Positions 36,813 through 45,136 of a stretch of 64,000 nucleotides of DNA are shown here, piece after piece. A program made the position numbers and the translations under genes. The notes below the pieces were generated by a model. The model made no database searches and was not told where the DNA came from. It saw only the letters and a program-made list of their open reading frames with translations. The DNA lies in the NCBI RefSeq assembly GCF_012979235.1, contig NZ_JAATWC010000010.1, positions 1 to 64,000 on the forward strand, in the 5' to 3' direction. This DNA comes from Dissulfurirhabdus thermomarina. GTDB lineage: Bacteria; Desulfobacterota; Dissulfuribacteria; Dissulfuribacterales; Dissulfurirhabdaceae. Positions within the stretch are counted from its first letter, which is position 1; each line of letters opens with the position of its first letter.

Positions 36813-37481
36813 ATGTCCAAGCATCTCCAGCGCGACATCGAAAACCTCAAGAAGCAGCTCCTGGCCATGAGCGCCGTGGTGGAGGAAAGCGTCCACAAGG
36901 CCACCCAGGCCGTCATGGAACGCAACGCCCCGATGGCCGAGGAGGTCATCCAGGGCGACATCGAGGTGGATCAGATGGAGGTGGACATCGAGGAGGAGTG
37001 CCTCAAACTCCTCGCCCTCTACCAGCCGGTGGCCATCGACCTCCGGTTCATCATCGCCGTCTTGAAGATCAACAGCGACCTCGAGCGCGTCGGCGACCTC
37101 GCGGTGAACATCGCCGAGCGGGCCGCCTTCCTCGCCACCCAGGAGCGGATCTGCATGCCCTTCGACTTCGAGGGCATGGCCGAGAAGGCCCAGGGGATGC
37201 TCTCGCGGAGCATCGACGCCCTGGTGAACCTCGACGTCCGGCTGGCTCACCGGGTGCGGGCCGAGGACGACGACGTGGACGCCATGAACCGCGAGATGTA
37301 CGCCGTCATGAAGGAGGAACTCGCACGGCACCCCGACCGGGTCAACTGCCTGATCCACATGCTCTCCATCGGGCGTCACCTCGAGCGCATCGCCGACCAT
37401 GCCACCAACATCGCCGAGGACGTGGTCTACCTGGTGGAGGCGGAGATCGTCCGCCACACGCCCGAGGTCTTCAAGGAGTGA
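36813..37481 (+). CDS. phoU: Phosphate signalling protein PhoU
   Basis: The 222-residue all-helical protein has two PhoU repeats. The metal-binding helices carry DLERVGDLAVNIAERA (about 90) and HLERIADHATNIAEDV (about 190), the standard E/D-x-x-R-x-x-D signatures. PhoU binds PstB and the PhoR kinase and shuts down Pho signalling when phosphate is sufficient. It is the last gene of the pst operon. No phoBR genes are in the window. Confidence 0.95.
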   Translation: MSKHLQRDIENLKKQLLAMSAVVEESVHKATQAVMERNAPMAEEVIQGDIEVDQMEVDIEEECLKLLALYQPVAIDLRFIIAVLKINSDLERVGDLAVNIAERAAFLATQERICMPFDFEGMAEKAQGMLSRSIDALVNLDVRLAHRVRAEDDDVDAMNREMYAVMKEELARHPDRVNCLIHMLSIGRHLERIADHATNIAEDVVYLVEAEIVRHTPEVFKE

Positions 37482-37515
37482 CCGGCCGCCGCGCCGGCGG
37501 CGAACGAGATCCCCC

Positions 37516-38382
37516 ATGCATGCCGCATCCCTCCACATCAGATGCTTCGACCGGCTCCGGGCCGGATGGGAATCGCCCCGGCTCCGCCCCGTGCTCGGGA
37601 CGGGGCTCGCCCTGGCCTTCCTGGGCGCGGTGCTCCTCATCGAGGCCAACCGCCGGCACCTCCTGCCGGCGCCGGCCGCCGGGATCCTTCCCGTCAACCA
37701 CCTGGCCGCGGTGCGCTTCGCCTTCACCCTGCTCCTGGTGGTGGAGGTCCTCTCCCTCATCTTCACCCTGGCGCAGTCGGTCTCCGTCTCCCTGGGCAAG
37801 CAGTTCGAGGTGCTCTCCCTGATCCTCCTTCGGGACACCTTCAAGGAATTCGCGGAGTTCACGGAGCCCCTGGCGTGGCCCCAGATCGGCGGGGCCGTCG
37901 GCGGCATGGCCGCGGCGGCCGCGGCCGCCCTGGTGATCTTCGTGGTGCTCGGCCTGTACTACAGGGCGCTCCGGCGCGACCCCATGCAGGCCGAGGAGGC
38001 CGACTGCGCCGCCTTCGTGGCGGCCAAGAAGGGGGTGGCCCTGGCGCTGCTGGCCGCCTTCACCGGGATGGGCCTCCTGGACCTCGGCCGCCTGGTGATG
38101 AGCGGCGGGGATGTGGACACCTTCGCTTCCTTCTACACGCTGCTCATCTTCAGCGACATCCTGATCGTCTTGCTCTCCCTCCGGTACGGTTCCGGGTACC
38201 GGATGGCCTTCCGGAACTCCGCCTTCGCCGTGTCCACGGTCTTCATCCGCCTGGCCCTCATGGCCCCGGTGGCCGTGGCCGCCCTCCTGGGCGCCGGGAC
38301 GGCGCTCTTCGCCCTGGGGGTGGTGGCCGCCTTCAACCACTTCGCCCCGGCGCTGCCGCCGGACGACACGGAACCCGTCTGA
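37516..38382 (+). CDS. Multi-span membrane protein, unknown function
   Basis: The 288-residue protein has about seven hydrophobic segments (for example about 25-45, 63-88, 127-150, 172-192 and 255-280) linked by short loops. The loop SVSLGKQFEVLSLILLRDTF is well conserved in appearance, and RYGSGYRMAFRNSAFAVSTV precedes the last helices. I do not recognise the family. It lies between phoU (34 bp upstream) and the potassium transporter genes, so a role linked to ion or phosphate homeostasis is possible but unproven. Confidence 0.7.
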   Translation: MHAASLHIRCFDRLRAGWESPRLRPVLGTGLALAFLGAVLLIEANRRHLLPAPAAGILPVNHLAAVRFAFTLLLVVEVLSLIFTLAQSVSVSLGKQFEVLSLILLRDTFKEFAEFTEPLAWPQIGGAVGGMAAAAAAALVIFVVLGLYYRALRRDPMQAEEADCAAFVAAKKGVALALLAAFTGMGLLDLGRLVMSGGDVDTFASFYTLLIFSDILIVLLSLRYGSGYRMAFRNSAFAVSTVFIRLALMAPVAVAALLGAGTALFALGVVAAFNHFAPALPPDDTEPV

Positions 38383-38497
38383 GCCGCCGCCCCCGTGCAC
38401 CCCGGCGGCTTTGCCGGCCGGCCCCCGCCGTGGTAGAAGGTCCGTGGCCGGCGGCGGACGGGAGAGCCGCCGTGCCCGAAGGGAGGACCGGCGTACC

Positions 38498-39847
38498 ATG
38501 GTCGGGTTCAGGCGTCCCGGGGTCCAGATCGTCTCGACGTTCCTGCTGCTCATCGCGGCGGGGGCCGTCCTGCTGGACCGGTACGGGTTCGCCGGGCACC
38601 CCGGGGGTCTCGCCGCCGCCTTCATGGCCACCAGCGCCGTCTGCGTCACGGGGCTCAGCGTGGTGGACGTCGGCACCGGGCTGACCTTCCGGGGGCAGGT
38701 GATCCTCCTGCTCCTCATCCAGGCCGGGGGGCTCGGGCTGCTCACCATCTCCAACTTCATCCTGCTCTCCGTCCGGGGCCGGATGGGGGCGGCCGGGGCC
38801 GCCGGCACCCGGGACGTCTTCGGCGCCCTCTACGCCACCCCGCCGGCCAAGGTCCTGTGCGGGGTCATCCTCTTCACGGCGGCGGCGGAAGGGGCCGGCG
38901 CCGCGTGTCTCGCCGCCCGGTTCGCCGCGGACTACCCCGCCCGCAAGGCCCTCTGGCTGGGCGTTTTCCATTCCATCTCCGCCTTCTGCAACGCCGGCTT
39001 CAGCCCCTTTCCCGACAGCCTCTCCCGCTACCAGGCGGACCCCGTGGTCAACGCCGTGGTGATGGCCCTGGTGGTGGCGGGCGGGATGGGGTTCGTGGTG
39101 GCCGTGGACCTCGTGGAACAGGCCCGGGCGCGCCTGGCCGGCCGCCGGCGCCGGCTCTCCTTCCACAGCCGGTTCGTCCTGCGGCTCACCGCCGGGCTGG
39201 TGGCCTGCGGGGCCGCCCTCTTCCTGGCCTTCGAGTGGGACAACCCCGCCTTCCACCAGTCCTGGGGCATCAAGTGCCTCGAGGCGGCCTTCCTCTCGGT
39301 GATGGCGCGGACCGCGGGCTTCAACACCGTCCCCACCGGGCAGCTCACCAACATGAGCCTGCTGGTGCTCATGGTACTCATGTTCGTGGGTGCCTCCCCC
39401 GGCTCCACGGGCGGAGGGGTCAAGACCACCACCCTGGGCGTCGTGGGGGCGCTGGTCCGGGCCCGGCTCCGGAACCGCCCCCGCCCCGAGGCCCTGGGGC
39501 GGAGCATCCCCTTCGAGGTGGTCTCCAAGGCCCTCGGCGTGGTGGTGCTCTACGCGGCCGTGGTGCTGCTCGCCATGACGGTGCTCCAGGCCACGGAGTT
39601 CGGGGAGGTGCCCCACGTGGCCAGCCGGGGTCTCTTCCTCGAGCACCTCTTCGAGGTGATGAGCGCCGTGGGGACGGTGGGTCTCTCCACGGGCGTCACC
39701 GGGCAGCTCAGCGAGGCCGGGCGGGTGGTCCTCATGGCATGCATGTTCACCGGGCGGATCGGGCCCCTGGTGCTGGTGTCGTCCCTGGTGGGGGAGCGGC
39801 CGCGGCTGTTCTATACCTACCCAGAGGAGGATCTCATGGTGGGGTAG
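38498..39847 (+). CDS. Potassium transporter membrane subunit, KtrB/TrkH type
   Basis: The 449-residue membrane protein has the four pore loops of the Trk/Ktr superfamily: TSAVCVTGLSVVD, SAFCNAGFSPFP, ARTAGFNTVPTG and SAVGTVGLSTGVT, each with its selectivity-filter glycine. The length and the absence of an extra N-terminal helix pair suit KtrB more than TrkH. It works with the RCK subunit encoded 29 bp downstream to import potassium, in KtrB usually with sodium. GGGAGG stands before the ATG at 38498. Confidence 0.9.
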   Translation: MVGFRRPGVQIVSTFLLLIAAGAVLLDRYGFAGHPGGLAAAFMATSAVCVTGLSVVDVGTGLTFRGQVILLLLIQAGGLGLLTISNFILLSVRGRMGAAGAAGTRDVFGALYATPPAKVLCGVILFTAAAEGAGAACLAARFAADYPARKALWLGVFHSISAFCNAGFSPFPDSLSRYQADPVVNAVVMALVVAGGMGFVVAVDLVEQARARLAGRRRRLSFHSRFVLRLTAGLVACGAALFLAFEWDNPAFHQSWGIKCLEAAFLSVMARTAGFNTVPTGQLTNMSLLVLMVLMFVGASPGSTGGGVKTTTLGVVGALVRARLRNRPRPEALGRSIPFEVVSKALGVVVLYAAVVLLAMTVLQATEFGEVPHVASRGLFLEHLFEVMSAVGTVGLSTGVTGQLSEAGRVVLMACMFTGRIGPLVLVSSLVGERPRLFYTYPEEDLMVG

Positions 39848-39876
39848 CCGGGCGCGCCCCGCGGAGGTGCCGTGAC

Positions 39877-40560
39877 ATGAAGAAACCTTCGGAAAGCTTC
39901 GCCGTTCTCGGCCTCAGCAAGTTCGGCTTCCAGGTGGCCGCGGAACTGTGCCGGGCGGGGGCCGACGTGCTGGCCGCCGACCGCGACCCGCGGCTCGTCC
40001 AGCAGGTGGCCAACCTGGCGGGCCGGGCCGTGGCCGCCGATCTCATGGACTTCGCCGCCCTGGAGCACCTCGGCGTCTTCGAAATGGACACCGTGGTCAT
40101 CGGGCTGCGGCATTCCTTCGACGTCTCGGTCCTGCTGGTGAACCACCTGCGGCAGCACACCGGGGTCCGGCGGGTGGTGGCCCAGGTGGACACCCGGGAG
40201 AAGGGCGAGGCCCTCCGGCTCATGGGGGCCGACCTGGTGGTCTTCCCGGAAAGGGACATGGCCGACCGGGTGGCGCGGCAGCTCCTCTTGCCGAACCTCG
40301 TGGACCACATCGCCCTCTCGCCCGAGACCGCCATCGTGGAGGTCCCGGCCCCCGAGGGCTTCGTCGGCAAGTCCCTGGTGGAGCTGGCGATCCGGAGCCG
40401 GTTCGGCGTCTACGTCATCGGGGTCAAGCGGGCCGGCGATGAAGAGGTCACCATCGCGCCCCCGCCCTCCATCCGGTTCCGGGCCGGCGACACCCTCCTG
40501 GTGCTCGGCCGCCGGGACGACCTCGACCGCTTCGTGGCCGAGGCCGCGGGGGGCGGGTAG
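39877..40560 (+). CDS. Potassium transport regulatory subunit, KtrA/TrkA RCK type
   Basis: The 227-residue cytoplasmic protein has one RCK_N Rossmann domain (about 5-135, FAVLGLSKFGFQVAAELCRA with G-x-x-x-F-G and acidic ADRD for nucleotide binding) and one RCK_C domain (about 145-225). A single RCK unit is the KtrA arrangement; TrkA has two. It gates the membrane subunit in response to ATP/ADP or NAD(H). The ATG follows GCGGAGGTG. Confidence 0.92.
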   Translation: MKKPSESFAVLGLSKFGFQVAAELCRAGADVLAADRDPRLVQQVANLAGRAVAADLMDFAALEHLGVFEMDTVVIGLRHSFDVSVLLVNHLRQHTGVRRVVAQVDTREKGEALRLMGADLVVFPERDMADRVARQLLLPNLVDHIALSPETAIVEVPAPEGFVGKSLVELAIRSRFGVYVIGVKRAGDEEVTIAPPPSIRFRAGDTLLVLGRRDDLDRFVAEAAGGG

Positions 40561-40669
40561 GGGCGGCGCGGGGGCGCCCGGCTTGACCCCGCGGCCGGGA
40601 TCGGTCACCATGCAGGGGCCGGGGGCGGCGGCGCTCCCGCGCGGTATTCCTCCGCAACCGGGACGGCGC

Positions 40670-41464
40670 ATGGGCATCTTCCGCATCTTCGAGTGGATCG
40701 GCGACAACGCCCTCTACTACCTCAACCAGTACGGGCGGATGGGGATCTTCCTCGGGCAGTGCTGCGTCCAGGCGCTCCTGCCCCCCTACAAGTTCCGGCC
40801 CATCCTGCGCCAGATCCACTTCATCGGGGCCAAGTCGGTCTTCGTGATCCTCTTCACCGGGGCCTTCACCGGGATGGTCCTGGGCCTCCAGGGCTACTAC
40901 ACCCTGCGGCAGTACGGGTCGGAGGGGGCGCTGGGCTCCGCCGTGGCCCTGAGCCTCATCCGGGAGCTGGGGCCGGTGCTCACCGCCCTCATGGTGACGG
41001 GCCGGGCGGGGTCGGCCATGTGCGCCGAGATCGGCATCATGCGGAACTCCGAGCAGATCGACGCCCTGGAGTGCATGGCCATCGACCCCCACAAGTACCT
41101 CATGGTGCCCAAGTTCGTGGCGGCCCTGGTCTGCCTGCCGCTCTTGACCAGCATCTTCGACGTGGTGGGCATCGCCGGCGGGCGCTTCGTGGGGGTCAAC
41201 CTCCTCGGGGTCAGCGCGGGCGCCTACTACCAGGGCATGGTCCACAGCGTGGTCTGGAAGGACGTCTCCATGGGGCTGGTGAAATCCCTGTGCTTCGGGC
41301 TCCTGGTGGTCTGGATCTCCACCTCCAAGGGCTACTTCCTCCACCACGAGCGCTCCGGCGGCTTCGGCGCCGAGGGGGTCAGCCGGGTCACCACCAACGC
41401 CGTGGTGGCCTCGTCCGTGGCGGTGCTCGTCATGGACTACCTCATCACGGCCATCCTGATGTGA
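40670..41464 (+). CDS. mlaE: Phospholipid transport permease MlaE
   Basis: The 264-residue inner-membrane permease belongs to the MlaE family. It has about five hydrophobic segments, the segment FTGMVLGLQGYYTLRQYGSE, the conserved ELGPVLTALMVTGRAGSAMC with EIGIMRNSEQIDALE, and a terminal helix pair. With MlaF, MlaD and MlaC it moves phospholipids between inner and outer membranes and preserves outer-membrane asymmetry. The ATG at 40670 lacks a strong ribosome binding site; an ATG at about 40610 in the same frame is also possible. First gene of the Mla cluster. Confidence 0.92.
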   Translation: MGIFRIFEWIGDNALYYLNQYGRMGIFLGQCCVQALLPPYKFRPILRQIHFIGAKSVFVILFTGAFTGMVLGLQGYYTLRQYGSEGALGSAVALSLIRELGPVLTALMVTGRAGSAMCAEIGIMRNSEQIDALECMAIDPHKYLMVPKFVAALVCLPLLTSIFDVVGIAGGRFVGVNLLGVSAGAYYQGMVHSVVWKDVSMGLVKSLCFGLLVVWISTSKGYFLHHERSGGFGAEGVSRVTTNAVVASSVAVLVMDYLITAILM

Positions 41465-41472
41465 GCGGCGGC

Positions 41473-42264
41473 ATGGAAGCGACACGGCCCATCATCCAGA
41501 TGATCGGGGTGGAGAAGTCCTTCGGGCGCCAGAAGGTCCTGGACGGCGTGGACCTCGACGTGGCCGAGGGGAAGACCACCGTCATCGTGGGGGCGAGCGG
41601 CGAGGGCAAGTCCGTCATCATCAAGCACATGCTGGGGCTGCTCCGCCCGGACCGGGGGCGGATCCTCTTCGACGGCCGGGACATCACGCGCATGAAGACC
41701 CGGGAGCTCCGCCGGGTCCGGCTGAACTTCGGGGTCCTCTTCCAGGGCGTGGCCCTCTTCGACTCCATGAACATCTACGACAACGTGGCCCTCCCCCTCC
41801 GGGAGCGGACGCGGCTCCCGGAGGACGAGGTCCGTCGCATCGTCCGGGAGAAGCTCGCCATGATGGACCTCGAGGGCGTGGAGGAGAAGTACCCCGCCCA
41901 GCTCAGCGGCGGCATGCAGAAGCGGGCGGGGCTCGCCCGGGCCCTGGTGCTCGACCCCAAGGTGGTCTTCTTCGACGAGCCCACCACCGGCCTGGACGTC
42001 AAGCGGAGCACCGAGATCTACCGCCTCTTCTACCGGGCGCAGCAGCAGCTGGGCTACACGGCGGTGATCGTGAGCCACGACGCCCCGAAGATCTTCAAAC
42101 TGGCCGACTACGTGGCCCTCGTGGCCGGCGGCAAGGTCCAGGCCTGCCTCCCGCCCGAGGAATTCCAGCTCTCCTCCAACCCCTACGTGAAGGACTTCAT
42201 TGAATCCACCATGGGGACCATTTATGATACGGACGAGTTCCGGGAAGGAATGATGCCCCTGTGA
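41473..42264 (+). CDS. mlaF: Phospholipid transport ATP-binding protein MlaF
   Basis: The 263-residue ATPase has Walker A GASGEGKS (GEGKS variant normal in MlaF), the signature LSGGMQKR, Walker B VVFFDEPTTGLD and switch His in IVSHD. It drives the MlaE permease. The start may instead be GTG 41461, which overlaps the mlaE stop (GTGA). Its stop overlaps mlaD by 4 bp. Confidence 0.94.
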   Translation: MEATRPIIQMIGVEKSFGRQKVLDGVDLDVAEGKTTVIVGASGEGKSVIIKHMLGLLRPDRGRILFDGRDITRMKTRELRRVRLNFGVLFQGVALFDSMNIYDNVALPLRERTRLPEDEVRRIVREKLAMMDLEGVEEKYPAQLSGGMQKRAGLARALVLDPKVVFFDEPTTGLDVKRSTEIYRLFYRAQQQLGYTAVIVSHDAPKIFKLADYVALVAGGKVQACLPPEEFQLSSNPYVKDFIESTMGTIYDTDEFREGMMPL

Positions 42265-42704
42265 AACGCTTCAACCTTGAAACCGTGGTGGGTCTCTTCC
42301 TGGTGGCCGGTTTCGCCTGCCTGGCCTACCTGGCCGTGCGTCTCGGCGACGTGGGGCTCTTCCGGGACGAGAGCTACCCGGTGGTGGCCCGGTTCACCTC
42401 GGTCTCGGGCCTCAAAAAGGACGCCACCGTGGAGATCGCCGGGGTCCCCGTGGGCAATGTGGCCGACATCCGCCTCGATCCGGACCGCTTCGAGGCGGTG
42501 GTCCGCCTCCGGATCCGGAAGGGCGTCCCCCTCCAGGAGGACTGCATCGCCTCCATCCGGACCGCCGGGATCATCGGGGATCGCTTCGTGGAGATCAAGC
42601 CCGGCGGCAGCCCCGACCTCATTCCCCCGGGCGGCGAGATCATGGAGACCGAGTCGGCCGTGAACCTCGAGGAGCTGATCAGCAAGTATGTCTTCGAAAA
42701 ATAG
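42261..42704 (+). CDS. mlaD: Phospholipid transport MCE protein MlaD
   Basis: The 147-residue protein has an N-terminal membrane anchor (about 8-28) and a single MCE domain (about 38-118: VSGLKKDATVEIAGVPVGNV, RTAGIIGDRFVEIKPG). It should form the hexameric ring that holds lipid at the permease. It is a little shorter than E. coli MlaD (183 residues) because the C-terminal helix is reduced. The gene overlaps mlaF by 4 bp and mlaC by 17 bp. Confidence 0.93.
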   Translation: MKRFNLETVVGLFLVAGFACLAYLAVRLGDVGLFRDESYPVVARFTSVSGLKKDATVEIAGVPVGNVADIRLDPDRFEAVVRLRIRKGVPLQEDCIASIRTAGIIGDRFVEIKPGGSPDLIPPGGEIMETESAVNLEELISKYVFEK

Positions 42705-43314
42705 ACCCGTTTCCCGGGCCGCCGCCCTCCTGCTCGCCGGGCTTGCCCTGGTCCTCTCCCCCGTCCTCCCGGCGCCCGCCGCCGGCCCGACCCCCGGCGC
42801 CCTCATCCGGCAGACGGTGGACGGGGTGGTGGCGGTCCTCAAGCAGGATCTCCCCCGGCCGGAGCGCCGGGCCCGCATCCGGGCCCTGGTCCGGGCGCGC
42901 TTCGACTTCGAGGAGATGTCGCGCCGGGTCCTCGGGGTGAACTGGCGGCGCCTTTCGCCCGAGGAACAGCGGCAGTTCATCGAGCTCTTCACCCGGCTCC
43001 TCGAGGCCTCCTACCTCGACAAGATCGATACCTACCACAACGAGACCATCCTCTACCCCAAGGAGGAAACCCGGGGGAGGTACGCCCGGGTCTTCACCGT
43101 GATCCGCACCGAGACCAAGGAGATCCCCGTGACCTACCACCTCCTCCAGCGCGGCGGCGCCTGGTGGGTCTACGACGTGATCATCGAGGGGATCAGCCTG
43201 GTCTCCAACTACCGGGCCAGCTACGCGACCATCCTCAAGCGGGAGGGCTACGACGGGCTCATCCGCCGCATGCGGACCAAGGTGGAAGAACTCGACCGGC
43301 CCTCCGCCTCCTGA
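42688..43314 (+). CDS. mlaC: Phospholipid-binding periplasmic protein MlaC
   Basis: The 208-residue periplasmic protein has a signal peptide (about 1-32, ending APAAG) and the MlaC/Ttg2D fold: ALVRARFDFEEMSRRVLGVN, LSPEEQRQFIELFTRLLEAS and YHLLQRGGAWWVYDVIIEGI. It shuttles phospholipid between MlaD and the outer-membrane MlaA. It overlaps mlaD by 17 bp. A CNMP-domain gene follows after 25 bp. Confidence 0.92.
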   Translation: MSSKNRPVSRAAALLLAGLALVLSPVLPAPAAGPTPGALIRQTVDGVVAVLKQDLPRPERRARIRALVRARFDFEEMSRRVLGVNWRRLSPEEQRQFIELFTRLLEASYLDKIDTYHNETILYPKEETRGRYARVFTVIRTETKEIPVTYHLLQRGGAWWVYDVIIEGISLVSNYRASYATILKREGYDGLIRRMRTKVEELDRPSAS

Positions 43315-43339
43315 GGGGCGGGTCGGAACCGGAGGCCAC

Positions 43340-43861
43340 ATGGAGACCAAGGGAGCCGAAACCGCCCGCCGGGCCGACTTCCAGGAGGCCGTCCGGGCGC
43401 CCCGTCCCGAGGGGACCTGCCTGGAGCTCAAGGAAGAGATGGAGCTCTTCCGCTTCCTCGCCGAGGCGGAGGCCGACGGCATCTACTGTTACTTCGAACG
43501 GCGCGACCTCGAGCCGGGCGAGGCCCTCTACCGCGAGAACGAGCCGGCGGACTTCGTGGCCTTCATCCTCTCGGGCCGGGTGAAGATCGTCAAGGAGACC
43601 GAGTTCAAGGGCCACTCCGTGGTGATGGCCGTCCACGGGCCCGGTTCCTTCGTGGGGGAGTTCGCCCTGGTGGAGGGGACCCGGCGCTGCACCAGCGCGG
43701 TGGCCATGGAACCCACCCGGGTGGCGGTGCTCCACCGGGACCGCTTCGACGAGCTGGCCGGCCGGCATCCCGACTTCGCCCTGAGGCTCCTGAAGACGGT
43801 GCTCCGGGTGGTCTACATGCGGCTCCGGGGGCTGTCCTCCCGGCTGACCTCGGTGTTCTGA
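43340..43861 (+). CDS. Cyclic nucleotide-binding domain protein within the mla cluster
   Basis: The 173-residue protein has one CNMP/Crp-type beta-barrel (about 48-165). Recognisable parts are LEPGEALYRENEPADFVAFI, LSGRVKIVKE and PGSFVGEFALVEGTRRCTSA, the phosphate-binding cassette region. No helix-turn-helix follows, so it is not a Crp regulator. The R-x-x-x-S/A pair in RRCTSA fits nucleotide binding. Its place between mlaC and mlaA, 17 bp before mlaA, suggests a regulatory or sensing role in lipid transport. This is not a standard Mla component. Confidence 0.82.
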   Translation: METKGAETARRADFQEAVRAPRPEGTCLELKEEMELFRFLAEAEADGIYCYFERRDLEPGEALYRENEPADFVAFILSGRVKIVKETEFKGHSVVMAVHGPGSFVGEFALVEGTRRCTSAVAMEPTRVAVLHRDRFDELAGRHPDFALRLLKTVLRVVYMRLRGLSSRLTSVF

Positions 43862-43878
43862 TCCCGGCCCGCCCGTCC

Positions 43879-44700
43879 ATGCGGATCGCCCCGTGCATCG
43901 TGATGGTGGGGTGCCTCGGCCTGGCCGCGGCCGGCCTCGTGGCCGCCGCGCCGGCGCGGGCGGCGGGGCCTCCGGCGGTGGGGGCGCCCGAGCCGGTGGA
44001 GCCCGGTGCCGGGCCCGGAGTCGAGGCAGGATCAGGGCCTGGGGAAGAGCCGTGGGCCGAGGAGGCCCCGCCCTGGGAAGAGGCGGCCGCCCCGGCCGCC
44101 GTGGCAGATCCCCTCGAGCCCATCAACCGGGCCGTCTTCGCCTTCAACGACAAGGTCTACTTCTGGTTCCTGAAGCCGGTGGCCCGGGGCTACGCCTTCG
44201 TCGTCCCGAAGCCCGCCCGGAACGCCCTCTCGCGCCTCTTCCACAACGTGGCCGCCCCCATCCGGTTCGCCAACTGCCTCTTCCAGCTCCGGCCCGTGGC
44301 CGGGGCCCGGGTGCTCGGCCGCTTCGTGGTCAATTCCACCGTGGGCGTGGCGGGTCTCTTCGACCCGGCCGGCTCGTGGCTCCACCTCCGGGACCAGGAG
44401 GAGGACTTCGGCCAGACCCTCGGGGCCTACGGCGCCGGGCACGGCTTCTACCTCGTGCTGCCCCTGCTCGGTCCCTCGAGCCTCCGGGACGGCATCGGCC
44501 TGGCGGGCGACGTCTTCCTGGATCCCCTGGCCTGGGTGCTCGATCCCTGGCAGAGCCTCGCCTGGCGGGGAGCCGAGGTCGTCAACCGGACGTCGCTCGA
44601 GATCGGCCAGTACGAGGACATCAAGCGCCACGCCCTCGACCCCTACCTCACCATCCGGGACGGCTACGCCCAGTACCGGGCGCACCAGGTCGAGGAGTAG
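43879..44700 (+). CDS. mlaA: Outer-membrane phospholipid transport protein MlaA (VacJ)
   Basis: The 273-residue protein matches MlaA/VacJ: DPLEPINRAVFAFNDKVYFW at about 76, VPKPARNALSRLFHNVAAPI, and the C-terminal DPWQSLAWRGAEVVNRTSLE. MlaA sits in the outer membrane and removes mislocalised phospholipid. The N-terminus offers a possible lipobox (VGC, Cys12) but a longer hydrophobic stretch ending APARA suggests a type I signal; which is used is open. Residues about 30-70 are an Ala/Pro/Glu-rich linker longer than in E. coli. Confidence 0.9.
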   Translation: MRIAPCIVMVGCLGLAAAGLVAAAPARAAGPPAVGAPEPVEPGAGPGVEAGSGPGEEPWAEEAPPWEEAAAPAAVADPLEPINRAVFAFNDKVYFWFLKPVARGYAFVVPKPARNALSRLFHNVAAPIRFANCLFQLRPVAGARVLGRFVVNSTVGVAGLFDPAGSWLHLRDQEEDFGQTLGAYGAGHGFYLVLPLLGPSSLRDGIGLAGDVFLDPLAWVLDPWQSLAWRGAEVVNRTSLEIGQYEDIKRHALDPYLTIRDGYAQYRAHQVEE

Positions 44701-44719
44701 GCCCCCGGCCGCCCTGCGC

Positions 44720-45136
44720 CTACGGCGCCACCTCCCGCGTCTCCATGCGCCCGGTCGCCGGGTCCCGGTAGCGGATCTCGCCCCGGAGGCGGGCCGTTGC
44801 GCCCGGGGGTTCCAGGCGGAACCGCACCCGGATCTTCCCGGTCCGTCCCGCCTTGAACAGCCACTTGGCCCGCCCGCGGGCCTCGTCCACCCCGGCCGGC
44901 GCCGGGTCGGCCTCCAGGAGGCGGGTCCCGGGCGGGAAACGCTGGACGAGGATCACGGTGGCGGGGGCGGGATCGGTCAGCTCGAGCACCAGGCGGCACG
45001 CGCCTCGGTGAATCTTGGCGTAGCGGGCGGTGACGCCGGCGCCGGCGGCCGGCGGCAGGCCCATCCAGAGGGCGGCGGCCAGGGCGAGCACGACGGCGGC
45101 CTGGGTCCTGCGGGCGGGGCGGGGGTCAGTCTTCAC
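44720..45136 (-). CDS. Secreted protein with DUF11-like beta domain
   Basis: The 138-residue exported protein has a signal peptide (about 1-33, ALAAALWMGLPPAAGAG) and one beta-sandwich-like domain. Its core VQRFPPGTRLLEADPAPAG and AKWLFKAGRTGKIRVRF lines up with a segment of the adjacent XRE-TM protein (RERLPAGCTLLRADPPP, ELVWIFPANRPRLTFGY), so the two are paralogous in this domain. The GTG start lies inside the upstream gene (11-bp overlap). Possibly a soluble partner or decoy of the regulator. Function unknown. Confidence 0.7.
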   Translation of the reverse strand: MKTDPRPARRTQAAVVLALAAALWMGLPPAAGAGVTARYAKIHRGACRLVLELTDPAPATVILVQRFPPGTRLLEADPAPAGVDEARGRAKWLFKAGRTGKIRVRFRLEPPGATARLRGEIRYRDPATGRMETREVAP

